64,000 nt of DNA, taken from Uranotaenia lowii (lineage: Eukaryota > Arthropoda > Insecta > Diptera > Culicidae). The DNA is taken from positions 116,152,503-116,216,502 of the forward strand of contig NC_073693.1 of the NCBI RefSeq assembly GCF_029784155.1, written 5' to 3'. Shown piece after piece: positions 21,748 to 30,857 of the stretch. The position numbers were made by a program, and so were the translations under genes. Every line of letters starts with the position of its first letter. Within the stretch, counting starts at the first letter, position 1. The notes beneath the pieces were generated by a model. It saw only the letters and a program-made list of their open reading frames with translations. It did no database searches and was not told the DNA's origin.

Positions 21748-23986
21748 TCAAGGAGATTTGTCATAATTTTCCAATTTCGTATCTTTCAAATACGGAAGAA
21801 GTAGGGCATCATGCTTCGGCAATTGGTTGTTTGAATTGAAGGTCTTTCTTGCTGTGGAAATAAGAGGATCTGAATTCAGCAGCAATCTTCCCAATAAATC
21901 AGCGTTTGTGTTTTGTCTGGAATTTTTACGCGTGTGGTTCAATCGATTTCGTCTAACAATCTTGTGAGTCGCTTCTAAGGCTTCTTCAGAAAGGTCTCCT
22001 ATAGGTAGTTCAAACATGCTTATGATTTCTGCACTGTGCATTAGGAGTTTGTGAACAGTAACGGGCATGTAAAACCATTGATAAAGTTCCACGTATAAGT
22101 TTTTCGTTTCTTCCAGTAGTTTTCCGAATTTTAGTATATCCAATTTAAAATTGCTGGATATTAGACGTAGGATGAGGTGAAATTTTTTAATTATTCTCTC
22201 ATCAATGCCAGTTATTTTAGAGCTAACTGAGGAATTCTCAAAACAACTACGAGCCGTGTTTCCGTCGTTAGATGTTCCAAACCCAGCTTTTGGTGTATCG
22301 ACGGTTAGTCCTAAATTTGTTTTAAATTCCCGTTGAATTTGTTTTTTGGTTGCCTCGAAGATACTCTTATCGTTAGATTTGACTTGCCATTTTTTTATAT
22401 CACGACGATATGCGATGTGCAAAAGGCACTCGAAACACCGAATCCAGCAATGCAATGTCGATAATCCAAACCTGTGTTGAAACAAAAGTTGTGAAAGGTT
22501 GTTAAACGAATAAACAAACAAACGAAACTAACCTGTATTGAATTTCGTCTGCAGGCTTTTGACCAATTACAAGAGTGTTCATTTCTTTTGGAGAAGCATG
22601 GCAGATATAGCACCGTGTTGAAGCTGATTCGTCTGACAAAGCTGTGCAGATCTTACCATCCACCATGGTCAGAAGAAACTCAAAATCAACTTCTACGACA
22701 TGAGAATCGACTATTGTTTTATATTTCTCAAGGTTTTTTATTTTTTGAGTCATAAGAGATTCTTGTTCCGCTATCAAATCAGTTGATTCCTTGGCAAACA
22801 TAAATTTGATTGGTCGGCAAAACATTGTTGAGCTTGGTTTCGAATTTTTTCAGCATTCCTTTCCAGTATCAACGTCAACCAATTTCAACGGAACAAACGC
22901 TATCAAGAAAAGACTTTCATCGGTTTTATTTCCTTCGCTGAATTTTTGTTTATATAAGCTATGTCCAGAACTGCCATCGAATCCCCATTTTGATATTAAT
23001 TTTAAGGATTTGACAGATTCATTAATTCCAGAAGAACACTGCAGAATTCTGTCGGCTGTTACACTGGCGATATCTTTTAATTCTACCTCTGCAGTAGTCT
23101 CTGTTACGTTTATTTTCTTGGGTAACACTGTTTCCTTATGTTTTTTAATGGAATATAAGCTTGGAAAAAAACCGTTAATTTTTGAATTAACTACTGAGCG
23201 TAATGTTTCATATTTTCGCTCTGATAAATCCAAATCTACCAGCAGTACCAATGCTTCCGAGGGAGACATTTTGCAGTCGGAAAAGTTGTTGGAACCAGTT
23301 GAGTCGCTAGAAATGTTTGCAGCATATTCTAGCTCTTCAAATTGATGATGTTGGATCAGATTTTCAACTCTTCGTTTTTTTTGTCATTGCCGAGCATTCT
23401 GAAAAAGATTTTTTTGGTCTTCCGATTGATGATGATGTTGGTTCTAGTTGTTGAATGGAAAGCGGCAATGACAGCGGTTTATCCAACCAGTGACAATGGC
23501 GTTCGTTGAAAACTTCCATTTTCTGATACGAAGACTCCCATTTTTTGCTCAAGTTCGAGCAATATTGGCTGCAATAATCCCTCAGTTCTTCAAAATCAGA
23601 TTTAGTTTGAATAAACGACTCAAATGTTAATGATAAATAATCCAAAACCTTGTCAATTTTCTGTTTTTTATTCACACTATTCCAAATTTCGAAAATATTT
23701 CGATTTTTGGGGTACTGATGGTTTCCTATAAAAATGCAAATATCTCTGTTAGCGCAAAAAAACGCAAAAAATCCTTTATACAGCTTATTCTAGGATAGTA
23801 TCCTGAGCTTTTGAGCATAAAATGGTAATGACGTCTTTTGACGCAAATTTTAACGGACCAACTCAAAAACAATTTAAGATTTAGATAAAAGGAAAAATAC
23901 TTTGGATTTAAAACAGGTGCTGTGGCCGATCGAATTTTTTTTTCATCAAAATTATACTGCAAAATATTCTACATACCTGAATCCAT
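21748..23986 (-). pseudogene. Transib transposase (RAG1-like), three exons, two lesions
   Basis: DDE transposase related to the RAG1 core. Predicted exons on the minus strand: 23986-23977 (start codon, then donor CAG|GTATGT), 23725-22533, and 22471-21748, with introns of 251 and 61 bp, both GT-AG. Family hallmarks are visible: first catalytic Asp in WGFDGSSG (22978-22976), second in TMVDGK (22660-22658), zinc-binding CYIC, LHC.IR, then GNTAR, VHKLLMH (zinc histidines), and the catalytic Glu in the SEEALEATHK segment. Total length would be about 640 residues, normal for the family. Two lesions break it: an extra A in an A8 run (about 23376-23383) shifts frame, and an in-frame TGA lies at 22852-22850. 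A different intron structure hiding these is possible but less likely, because homology continues directly across both. Confidence 0.9.
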
Positions 23987-24228
23987 GTTTGTAACACAAG
24001 TAACTTATTTTCGAATCAAAAATATCCGAACGCGATGCGGTTGTTTGCTCCGCAATGTTTGAACCAAAAAGTTTTCAAAACAACCGAAAATTTGACAGAA
24101 CAACTTCCAGGTCACCGTATAGCAAAACAAAAGGCTTAAATGACCAACTTACACTTGTTCAAGGTGCTTCAACCTCTCACCAATACATTTGAATGATAAA
24201 ATGCACATTTGCATGAAGTTCATTTTTT

Positions 24229-24257
24229 GACTTTTGTCCACTGTTCACCGCACTGTG
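24229..24257 (-). repeat. Transib right terminus: RSS-like heptamer, 13-bp spacer, nonamer
   Basis: Read on the minus strand: CACAGTG (24257-24251), spacer of 13 bases (24250-24238), then ACAAAAGTC (24237-24229). It differs from the other end chiefly by a 10-bp shorter spacer. If the nonamer is taken one base earlier the spacers become 12 and 22. Confidence 0.85.
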
Positions 24258-24608
24258 CCACAGTTGCTTACAGAGTCAATAGTAAGCACGACTTCCGCTG
24301 ATCATTCGCCGTCGGATCTCATGGTTGGTGTTATTGTCTGCGGTTACCAGTGAGCCAAAATAAACAAAGTCTTCGACTACCTCAAGGTCGTCGATGTCGA
24401 TCGTAAACTTATTATTACTGGACAAAAGCGGGCTCGGTCAGATCCGCAGGTCAGCATATACTTCGCCTTGGACGTATTCATCGTTAACCCAATCCTTCAT
24501 GCTACGCGTTCCAGTTATCGGTGGATCTCCTCCACCTCCGCAGATGATCTACCGACTATATCAATGTCATCGGCAAAGCTGATAAGTTTACTGGATCTGT
24601 TGAAAACT
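24258..24608 (-). pseudogene. RTE-type reverse transcriptase fragment, split by insertions
   Basis: The minus strand encodes decayed reverse transcriptase like that at 34763-37098: a FADDIDIVG catalytic box followed by a thumb region (NTSKxKYMLxCGS, then degenerate YFGSLVT-like sequence). Sequence correspondence runs collinearly with about 36344-36690 of the plus-strand copy. It is a dead remnant, with stops and shifts, broken by the Transib on the low side and by BEL-2 on the high side. Further pieces of the same copy lie at about 18587-18595, 21421-21433, 30219-30232 and 30619-30857. Confidence 0.8.
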
Positions 24609-24823
24609 GTCACTTGTAATAACACGCTGCTTCGTTCGATCTGAAAATGGTACGTCTGCTTTATTCGGAACTCACGAAAAAAGTGATTTCGTGGCGTTTC
24701 CGTCGATGACAGTTGGCCCGAGGGTATCTGATTGCAGTACTAGATTAATAATATACACTAAGCAAAAAGCAACGATGAGAATTACATAAAGTTTGTTAAT
24801 TCATATTTATTTGTTCCTCAACA
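24609..24823 (-). repeat. 3' LTR of BEL-2
   Basis: Aligns with 30037-30218 over most of its length. It carries about 27-33 extra bases after GTTCG (about 24640-24666), which accounts for 215 versus 182 bp. The two LTRs have clearly diverged, so this insertion is much older than BEL-1. Confidence 0.85.
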
Positions 24824-25750
24824 TGCTCCTCCCGCCTGTATTTCCTTCAAACGGTGGAAGACATAACTTATCTAGGGATCTTTTGATTCCGCCTTTTGAA
24901 ATCAAAAACGTCGCAACTCGAACTCGTCCATCTGGTCCTGGATGAACCTGAGTGATACGACCGGTAATCCAAGTGTCCGGAGATAGATTGTCTTTCTTTA
25001 TGAGGCACAGGGACCAACTAATAAGTCCGGTACACTGCAAGACATTTTTTGTTTGCTGTTGCACATTGTTAAAGTATTCCACCCTCCATCGTTTCCAAAA
25101 TTGCTGCGAGGACTTCTAGATGGCTTCGTATTTCGACTACTACACTTGTTTTGACAGTGGTTCCAGTCGAAAAGACCGTTGATTGGGCCTCTGGCTATAA
25201 AATGGCCAGGGGTCAGCTGATTTGGAACGCGAGGGTCAGATGACATGGGAGAGATTGGTCTTGAATTCAGGCATCCTTCCATTTGCTTCTACAGTGTCAG
25301 CATCTCTTCGTACGTTGGTATAGTGTGTCCCAAGACACGACGCATATGTTTCTTGACATTCTTGATTCCCACTTCCCAAATGCCGCCAAATGCAGACGTT
25401 TTACAAAACTCTTTGACGTTGGGGGCTACATCAAAGTTGAATCTATCCACGAGTAATTTAATTTGGTTTGTAAACCCAAATAAGAGTTTGGGGTTGTCGC
25501 AATAATGGTTTACTCCATCTTCGTTATCCCGCAAATATTCTTGGGGCTTGAATGAAATCAGCTGTTGACAACCCAGACACCAACTCTAAATGAAAAGCGC
25601 TAGTTCGCAAGCAAACAAACAGAGCCACGTACCCTCTTTTTGTTTTCGTAGTTCTTACGAACATTTGTTTAGCTAGAAAGCTGTCTCCAAAGTCTACCCC
25701 GACCGTTTCAAATGGCCTGCCTGGGTGCAATAGATCGTTCGGCAACCGTC
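24824..25750 (-). pseudogene. BEL-2 integrase and C-terminal region, frameshifted
   Basis: The minus strand reads through several frames. Integrase core start: LPNDLLHPGRPFETVGVDFG with the first Asp, about 25745-25690, then RGYVALFVCLRTSAFHLELV. Mid core: a degenerate second catalytic block (YCDNPKLLFGF, where S-D-N-G-T-N-F is usual). Glu block: FGGIWEVGIKNVKKHMRRVLG (about 25410-25350). Then CLNSRPISPMSSDP, and a DUF5641-like end (WITGRITQVHPGPDGRVRVAT, about 24970-24905). There are frameshifts between these segments. Non-functional. Confidence 0.85.
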
Positions 25751-26428
25751 CCATAAGGGGCCGTCCATGATGTCTCGCAAAATTTGGAAAAAATAGATCC
25801 CCTTTCCCCCCCTTGTCACATATTGTCACAACTTCCGTCACCCCCCTTTTTGTATTACGTCACGTTTTTATAAACCCCCCCCCCCCCCCACTCCCTCCCG
25901 GGATAGAATTTTGAATTCCTTAGAAATTTGATTAAAAATGTATCTTTATTTTAAATTCATCAGTTTTATTCAATGAATTGAAAAAAGGTTACCAACTTTT
26001 AAAAGGCCTTCAACCATTGCTTGAAACACATTTCAGTCATTAGCCCAAAGATTATGTTGATGACTTTCCATATAAATGACCGGGAAAGTCGAAACAGTAA
26101 TTGCAGCATCAGCGACGATGTCTGAAAAACCATTCAAATCTAGTTCCTCAATCAATTCGCAATCGAAATCTTCTGAACAGGTTAAAATAGCCAAGCATTC
26201 CAGTTCACGTTTTGCCACAATTTAGGTGGGCACAATTTCCTGAGTGTTGCAGTGGAAGTGTTCTTGTGAACTTTCTTATGCTCATAAAGTTTACGTAGTA
26301 TGATTTTATTGAATTTAAGATAAAATTATTTGTTATTGTGTTGCTTTTTTTGTAACAATATGTGATGTCACGTTCAAGCTGACCCCCCCTCCCCCCATGT
26401 CATAAATTGTCACAAAAATCGAAACCCT

Positions 26429-27005
26429 CCCAGCAAACATCTATGAAGGTATAACGCAGGAACAACAGAATTATTCAAACAAATATAACAGATAAAACGA
26501 TTGTATTAAACTTACCAAAATAGCATATAGCTACAAAAGTGGAGGCAATATATCTACAATGACAAGATTCCAACGATTCGATTCTTCAAAAAAAAGCAAA
26601 ATAAACAAAAAAAAATTTTTCGACCGAGATTTGAACTCCAGTCCTCCGAGTTCGCAGTCCGGTATCTTACCACGATGCCAACGCTATAGCTCTATAAGTG
26701 AGATTTTCTTTTTACGAACCGGTCAAAGGAAGAAACCGGAGAGAGTGTCAATTGAAGGACCACCCATTTATCGTAAATCAGTTCACTCAAATCGTAAATG
26801 TCGAATTGGCATATTCTCAACTTTTTGGAGACATACATATATACGAATTGATTAAACTGCTATCCGATTCAATGTTATTGGGCAATGCTTGTCGTAAATG
26901 AATGATAAAAAATAACTCAATACCAACGTGTTTACGATAGTTATTGAAAATGTCTTAATATTCGATTTTGATTACCATTTCTATTACGATTTCATGTTAG
27001 CTGGG
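26429..27005. mobile_element. CCCAGC-ended element with internal tRNA-like core
   Basis: Ends CCCAGCAAACAT (26429) and ATGTTAGCTGGG (27005) are near-perfect inverted repeats, flanked by CCCT on both sides (possible 4-bp duplication). It interrupts the C-rich end of the Harbinger-like element. The middle contains a tRNA-like sequence on the minus strand. Class uncertain. Confidence 0.6.
26621..26692 (-). repeat. tRNA-like core inside CCCAGC element
   Basis: On the minus strand an A-box-like TGGCATCGTGGTAAG is followed at tRNA spacing by a B-box-like GAGTTCAAATCTC. The cloverleaf is incomplete, so this is a Pol III-promoter-like relic, not a tRNA gene. Confidence 0.55.
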
Positions 27006-27225
27006 CCCTCTCCCCCCTTAACGCGTGACATCATTTATGGACGGCCCCTAATTTGTTGTAGAGTTTTCGAATTCGTTTGAAAGCATTGAAGGCACTGATC
27101 CACCTCTCTACACCGAAAAAAGTCATGGTAAACGTTATCATATCCAAGGGTAAATTTAATAATGACGACAGATGGATTTTTTGAGTACGTTTTTGTTAAA
27201 ATTTCCTTGCATTAAATTTTCCAAG

Positions 27226-27618
27226 TCATCGTGGGTGGTCAGTACTGGTTTTAGGGTATTGATCTCCAAATTCAAGCAAGTAAGTATTGACAGCTTCTTC
27301 TGGTGAAAAACGCCACAAAATTAATTGCAACTGGCGATCATCTTCGTGAATCAAAACTTGCCTGAACATTTGTTTTATATCAGCGGTCAAAGCGTATCGA
27401 TGACACCGGAATCTCAATAGAATACCAAAGAGGTCTTGCTGTATGGTTGGTTTACTCATCAGCACATCATTTAACGAGAGGTCTGTTGATGTACTGACAG
27501 ATCCGTTGAACACAGTTCTAAGTTTTGTGGTGCTGCTGTCAGGTTTAAGCACCGAGTGGTGGGAGGAATAGAATTTAGGAGCGCCCATGGTTAAATTTCT
27601 CTCTTCTATCTTCTCCAT
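27226..27618 (-). pseudogene. BEL-2 reverse transcriptase N-terminal fragment
   Basis: BEL/Pao RT start: YSSHHSVLKPDSSTTKLRTVFNGS, then a SLNDVLMSKPTIQQDLFGILLRFR segment and the first catalytic motif YALTADIKQMFRQV (Asp of ADIKQMF), then QLQLILWRF. The frame ends soon after YLLEFG, and the YxDD box is missing, so polymerase function is lost. Sequence between here and the Harbinger-like element is too decayed to assign. Confidence 0.85.
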
Positions 27619-28069
27619 ATGCCTAGTTCTCAGGTATTTTGTAATGAAGAAACCCTAATCATGCCGTAGCTGGTTGTTCTAGCTTCAGAAGGCTGTCCAA
27701 AGCCATACTTTTAGAATCACCCGATTGTTCACTATTGCTTTTAGTTGAGAGTCTGAGTATGAATCTACCATCTGAACTGCAGGTGATGGAATTCTGGTTC
27801 GGCCATGTTTACGTCGGCTAACTCCCACTCGTTAATGTCTACATCTTGATCAGGTAGCAGGCCAGTTATTGTCTCTGTCACCATTGACAATATAGGATTG
27901 CAGTAATTTGATGATCTCACCTTAAGAATCAATGATGTCTTTCCTAATATGGATTGAACTTTTTGTTCATTGACGACAAGACTAAGACGGACGCTGTTGG
28001 CAACGAGGCTTCGGTATTCGATTTATTAAGAAGATCTGAATTAACAAGGATATTTTCTTAGGGAAGAAA

Positions 28070-28263
28070 TGGGCTTGTGATATAGCTCAGTTGGCAAGTC
28101 TGTTGTCTCCTGAGCAGATGTCCGTGAGTTCAAGCCCAAGAGTAAACATCGAACACAGTTGTACCGGAAAAGTTTTTCAATAACGATCTGCCAACTGCAA
28201 CGTTGGTAAAATCGCGAATGCTAGAATGATGGTAAAAAGACTATAATCGAAACAAAAAAAAAC
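28070..28263 (+). mobile_element. tRNA-derived SINE, full length, 194 bp
   Basis: The tRNA-like head has A box TAGCTCAGTTGGCAAG and B box GTTCAAGCCC (28128-28137). A unique body (ACATCGAACACAGTTGTACC and on) is followed by an A-rich tail ending ACAAAAAAAAAC. Flanked by an 11-bp duplication TAGGGAAGAAA at 28059-28069 and 28264-28274, the signature of LINE-mediated retroposition. It is inserted in BEL-2, so it is younger than that element. Confidence 0.88.
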
Positions 28264-28367
28264 TAGGGAAGAAAAAATAACAATACAAAACAAATTCGAC
28301 CATATTAATTTTTAGGCGTGGTTCAATGACAGTTAACTAACGCTTTTTGTCTGTATGAAATTTGCGA

Positions 28368-28709
28368 TCATAGTGAGCACTGCTTGTTGCGGCCGGATTT
28401 TCTCGATGAATAGAGGTATGATATCCTCACAAGATGTTCGCATATCTCGCAGGCTCTGCTTCTGCATAAATCAGCTGTGTGATGAGCTTGACAACTATTG
28501 TAGCGTTTGATTAGTTTGATTTTCTCGTCGATCGATTTCGCTTTAAATCGGTTGCAGCTAGCCAAAGCATGATCCCTGCCACAAGCAACACATCCTTGCT
28601 TCTCAAATCGCTGGTTCACCGTGAGAACACTTATTTCCGGTTTGAACCTTTTTGTTGGCGGTGTTTCAAATGTTGCAGATTTGGTTGGCTTGCATCCAAC
28701 ATCTGACAT
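28368..28709 (-). pseudogene. BEL-2 Gag zinc-knuckle region
   Basis: The minus-strand frame contains CVACGRDHALASCNRFKAKS and, after a helix, NSCQAHHTADLCRSRACEICEH, the two Cys/His clusters found between Gag and protease in BEL/Pao polyproteins (compare 684-750 of BEL-1). The frame is closed before the protease. Confidence 0.8.
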
Positions 28710-28856
28710 CTGTAACTCACGAATCTTCCTAGCTGCTCATACTTGGACGGCCATTGTACCCGATGCAGCTGATTCCCACTCTCTGCCCGTTGCCGAATCG
28801 AGTTTATTGGTCATTAAAAGAACAAGTATTGCATCCCAAGAATCGACGGGTTGTTC

Positions 28857-29081
28857 TCAGATAAAGAGACATCTCAGATGTATGCGGGCCAAATTAAACA
28901 AGTTGCGTAAAGCACCGGAAAATTCCATCTTCACTGGCTTCAGTTCGAAAAGCTCTCGCGTATGTTTTTGTATGAGTAGTTTCGGGTTACTCCACCGTTG
29001 AACCAGGAGGCCGTACGCAATGGCATATTTCGCTCCGGTGTGGTCGCTAAAGAATCCACAAGACCCAGCGCCGTACCTCAC
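28857..29081 (-). pseudogene. BEL-2 DUF1759 Gag fragment
   Basis: Minus-strand AYGLLVQRWSNPKLLIQKHTREL followed by ELKPVKMEFSGALRNLF resembles the C-terminal half of the DUF1759 Gag domain of BEL/Pao elements. The N-terminal Gag region (29.1-30.0 kb) is too degraded to delimit. Confidence 0.7.
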
Positions 29082-30036
29082 AGCGAAAGATTTACGTACT
29101 CAATCTTCTGGATCGTGGGTCGAGATGTTCGGCGATGAATCAATGAGTTGTACTTATCGATCCACTCCAACCAGTTTTCTCCGACACCACTCAAGATCGG
29201 CAGGTCAACTGTAGGAGCCTCACAGAATCTCGGCTAAAATATAAGGCTTGTTCATTTGATTTTTTGGCTTTAATGGTCTTCTCAAACATAGCAAGGCCAC
29301 AGATGTATTTGAGCTCAACTACGGTATGGTTCGCTCCTTCGCGAGGTATCCACTGCTCCAGCAGTGGGTTCTGTCGTAGGCTCTGTAGCAGTCTTAGAGC
29401 ATATCTCTTATGGTTTCCAAAAGGGTATTGTCGTGCTCAAAGGCTGCTATTGTCTCTATAATTGATTCTTGTTACAGCATGGTTACGTTGCAAAACCGTC
29501 CCGTCGAGAACCGTTTGTAGAACGCGGAACAGGTTGCTTGGGTGTCGTCTGTACTCCATCTTGTTCATCGATGGGCACGGGTGCTACCTCTTCTGGGTCC
29601 ATCCCTGTCAAAAAAGAAACAACTTTTACCATCGCTTAATTTTCTCAGTTCTTTCTATTCACTTTCGACAGTTCATTCTATTCTCTGGCTCCGGAAAGCT
29701 AACCTTACTATCAACTTATGTTGGAGTGAAAACCCAACGCAAGTTTTTCTTAGCCTCCAAAGTCCCGAGTGTGTGACCCGATCGTCACAATCAACAACTT
29801 CACTTTTATCCACACTCCAACCCGCTTGTTGGATTATTTGCGTATGAATAATGACCCACTTGTCGTCGCTTTTTCCTATCGCCGCCATATTGATGAAAAC
29901 AAAATAGGCTTTTCACTGATTCCAACCCTCGTGTTGGAAAGCTTTATCACAATCTTTTAATTTCTGAAAATTCTGAAATCTTCGCAAATATTACCTTTGA
30001 TAGCTCCTCGAATCCGGTTCGACTAAAACGAGAAAA

Positions 30037-30218
30037 TGTAACTTGTAATCACACGCTGCTTCGTTCGGAACTCGCGATTAAAGTAATTTCGTGGCGTCGC
30101 CGTCATTGACAGCTGGCCTGAGCGTATCAGATTGCAGTACTAGATTAATATTAGACACTGAGCAAAAAGCAACGAATTACATCAAGTTTGTTTATTTATA
30201 ATTATTTAATAATCAACA
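30037..30218 (-). repeat. 5' LTR of BEL-2
   Basis: Starts TGTAACTTGTAATCACACGC and ends AATCAACA on the plus strand. It is paired with 24609-24823 and is the 5' LTR for the minus-strand element. Confidence 0.85.
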
Positions 30219-30232
30219 GAAATCGTGCCCCG

Positions 30233-30618
30233 TTTATTTATTTGTTGTTCGATGTTCGTTGCTTATGTTTTTTTTTGTAATCACGGGCTCGCAAGGCCCG
30301 CAGCTAACCCCACTATCTCGCAGGAGGACCGTCGTGATGTTGCTGTTTTGGGTCCCGAACACCACCAGAACGTTGTTGCAATCCGCACGCCGCCCCTGAC
30401 ATGGAGAACAGACGCGTACGAAGCCCCCTATCTCAGTCTGCATGCGACCAAAGCATCCACCGGGGTTGGTTACCCGATCTCCGCTAAGGTTGCTCGCACC
30501 CCAGCTAGCACCACGGGGAGGTAGAGAATCGGAGTTGCAGACAAGAGGTGATATGACCACTACCCGAAGGATGGGTGTATGGGGTCTCGAGTTGCACATT
30601 GTCTACCGTTCGCTAGCC
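30233..30618 (-). mobile_element. 386-bp retroposon of unassigned family
   Basis: A G+C-rich insertion in the RTE fragment, flanked by a 7-bp duplication TGCCCCG (30226-30232 and 30619-30625). On the minus strand it ends in AACAAATAAATAAA, a LINE-type tail. One minus-strand frame is open across nearly the whole element (about 120 codons, including VFGTQNSNITTVLLRDSG and CGPCEPVITKK). No Pol III boxes were recognised. It may be a 5'-truncated or miniature LINE; the family is not recognised. Confidence 0.7.
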
Positions 30619-30857
30619 TGCCCCGCATTTCGCCTATTACCCCCTCCTTTCACTCCTCCGGTGGCTGTTCTGTGTCCCAGATCCGGGCCATCAACCGGTG
30701 TAGGCAGTCGGTCAACTTGTCCGGGCCCATTTTAATGAGTTCAGCTGCGATGCCATCCTTCTCAGCCGAATTGTTGCTATTCAGTTGACGAATAGCTTTC
30801 GTAACTTCACTCATCGTTGGGAGAGGCTCCTCTACGTCGTTGGCTACGCCGGCTACA
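30619..30857 (-). pseudogene. RTE-type fragment, fingers region, internally deleted
   Basis: The minus strand encodes VANDVEEPLPTMSEV, AIRQLN.N.SAEKDGIAAEL and MGPDKLTDCLHRL, collinear with about 35610-35830 of the plus-strand RTE copy. It then jumps to sequence equivalent to about 36310-36340, showing an internal deletion of roughly 480 bp, and carries an in-frame stop. It belongs to the same old copy as 24258-24608. Confidence 0.8.

Larger units (their letters stand above)
21434..24257 (-). mobile_element. Complete Transib DNA transposon (RAG1 superfamily), 2824 bp
   Basis: Bounded by inverted termini that both begin CACAGTGCGGTGA and share GTGGACAAAAGT a little further in, and flanked by perfect 5-bp duplications CCACA (21429-21433 and 24258-24262). 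The transposase gene lies on the minus strand. The target was an RTE-type fragment: the corresponding uninterrupted sequence (CCGCAGTTGCTTG on the minus strand) occurs in the RTE copy at about 36678-36690. Five-base duplications and a CAC-starting heptamer are diagnostic of Transib. The intact ends and perfect duplication suggest a fairly young insertion despite two coding lesions. Confidence 0.93.
25757..27048. mobile_element. Harbinger-like TIR element nested in BEL-2 integrase
   Basis: Inverted ends GGGGCCGTCCAT (25757) and ATGGACGGCCCC (to 27048), flanked by TAA at 25754-25756 and 27049-27051, a PIF/Harbinger-type 3-bp duplication. Subterminal C-rich blocks, for example the poly-C around 25877-25890 and the CCCCCCCTCCCCCC run near 26385, and GTCACA/TGTGAC phrases are repeated in inverted form. 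No transposase. It separates the RT-side and integrase-side pieces of BEL-2 and contains the nested element at 26429-27005. Confidence 0.8.
24609..30218 (-). mobile_element. Decayed BEL/Pao retrotransposon BEL-2
   Basis: Two short LTRs (24609-24823 and 30037-30218) share TG..ACTTGTAAT.ACACGCTGC at one side and end with CAACA. Between them the minus strand carries Gag-, RT-, integrase- and DUF5641-like pieces. The polypurine tract GGCGGGAGGAGCA abuts the LTR at 24823. RTE sequence resumes on both sides (GAAAA left, GAAAT right, an imperfect 5-bp duplication), confirming the boundaries. Much of protease, RT and RNase H is deleted, and a Harbinger-like element (25757-27048) and a SINE (28070-28263) sit inside. 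Confidence 0.88.

Noticed and set aside
22850..22852. TGA in the Transib gene as selenocysteine or programmed readthrough
   Set aside because: No structure or family precedent was seen; with the A8 frameshift present as well, simple decay is the better explanation.
22791..23345. Plus-strand frame of 184 codons over the Transib
   Set aside because: Antisense shadow of the transposase, which has clear family motifs on the minus strand.
28621..29001. Plus-strand frame of 126 codons
   Set aside because: Lies antisense to BEL-2 Gag pieces and has no recognisable features.
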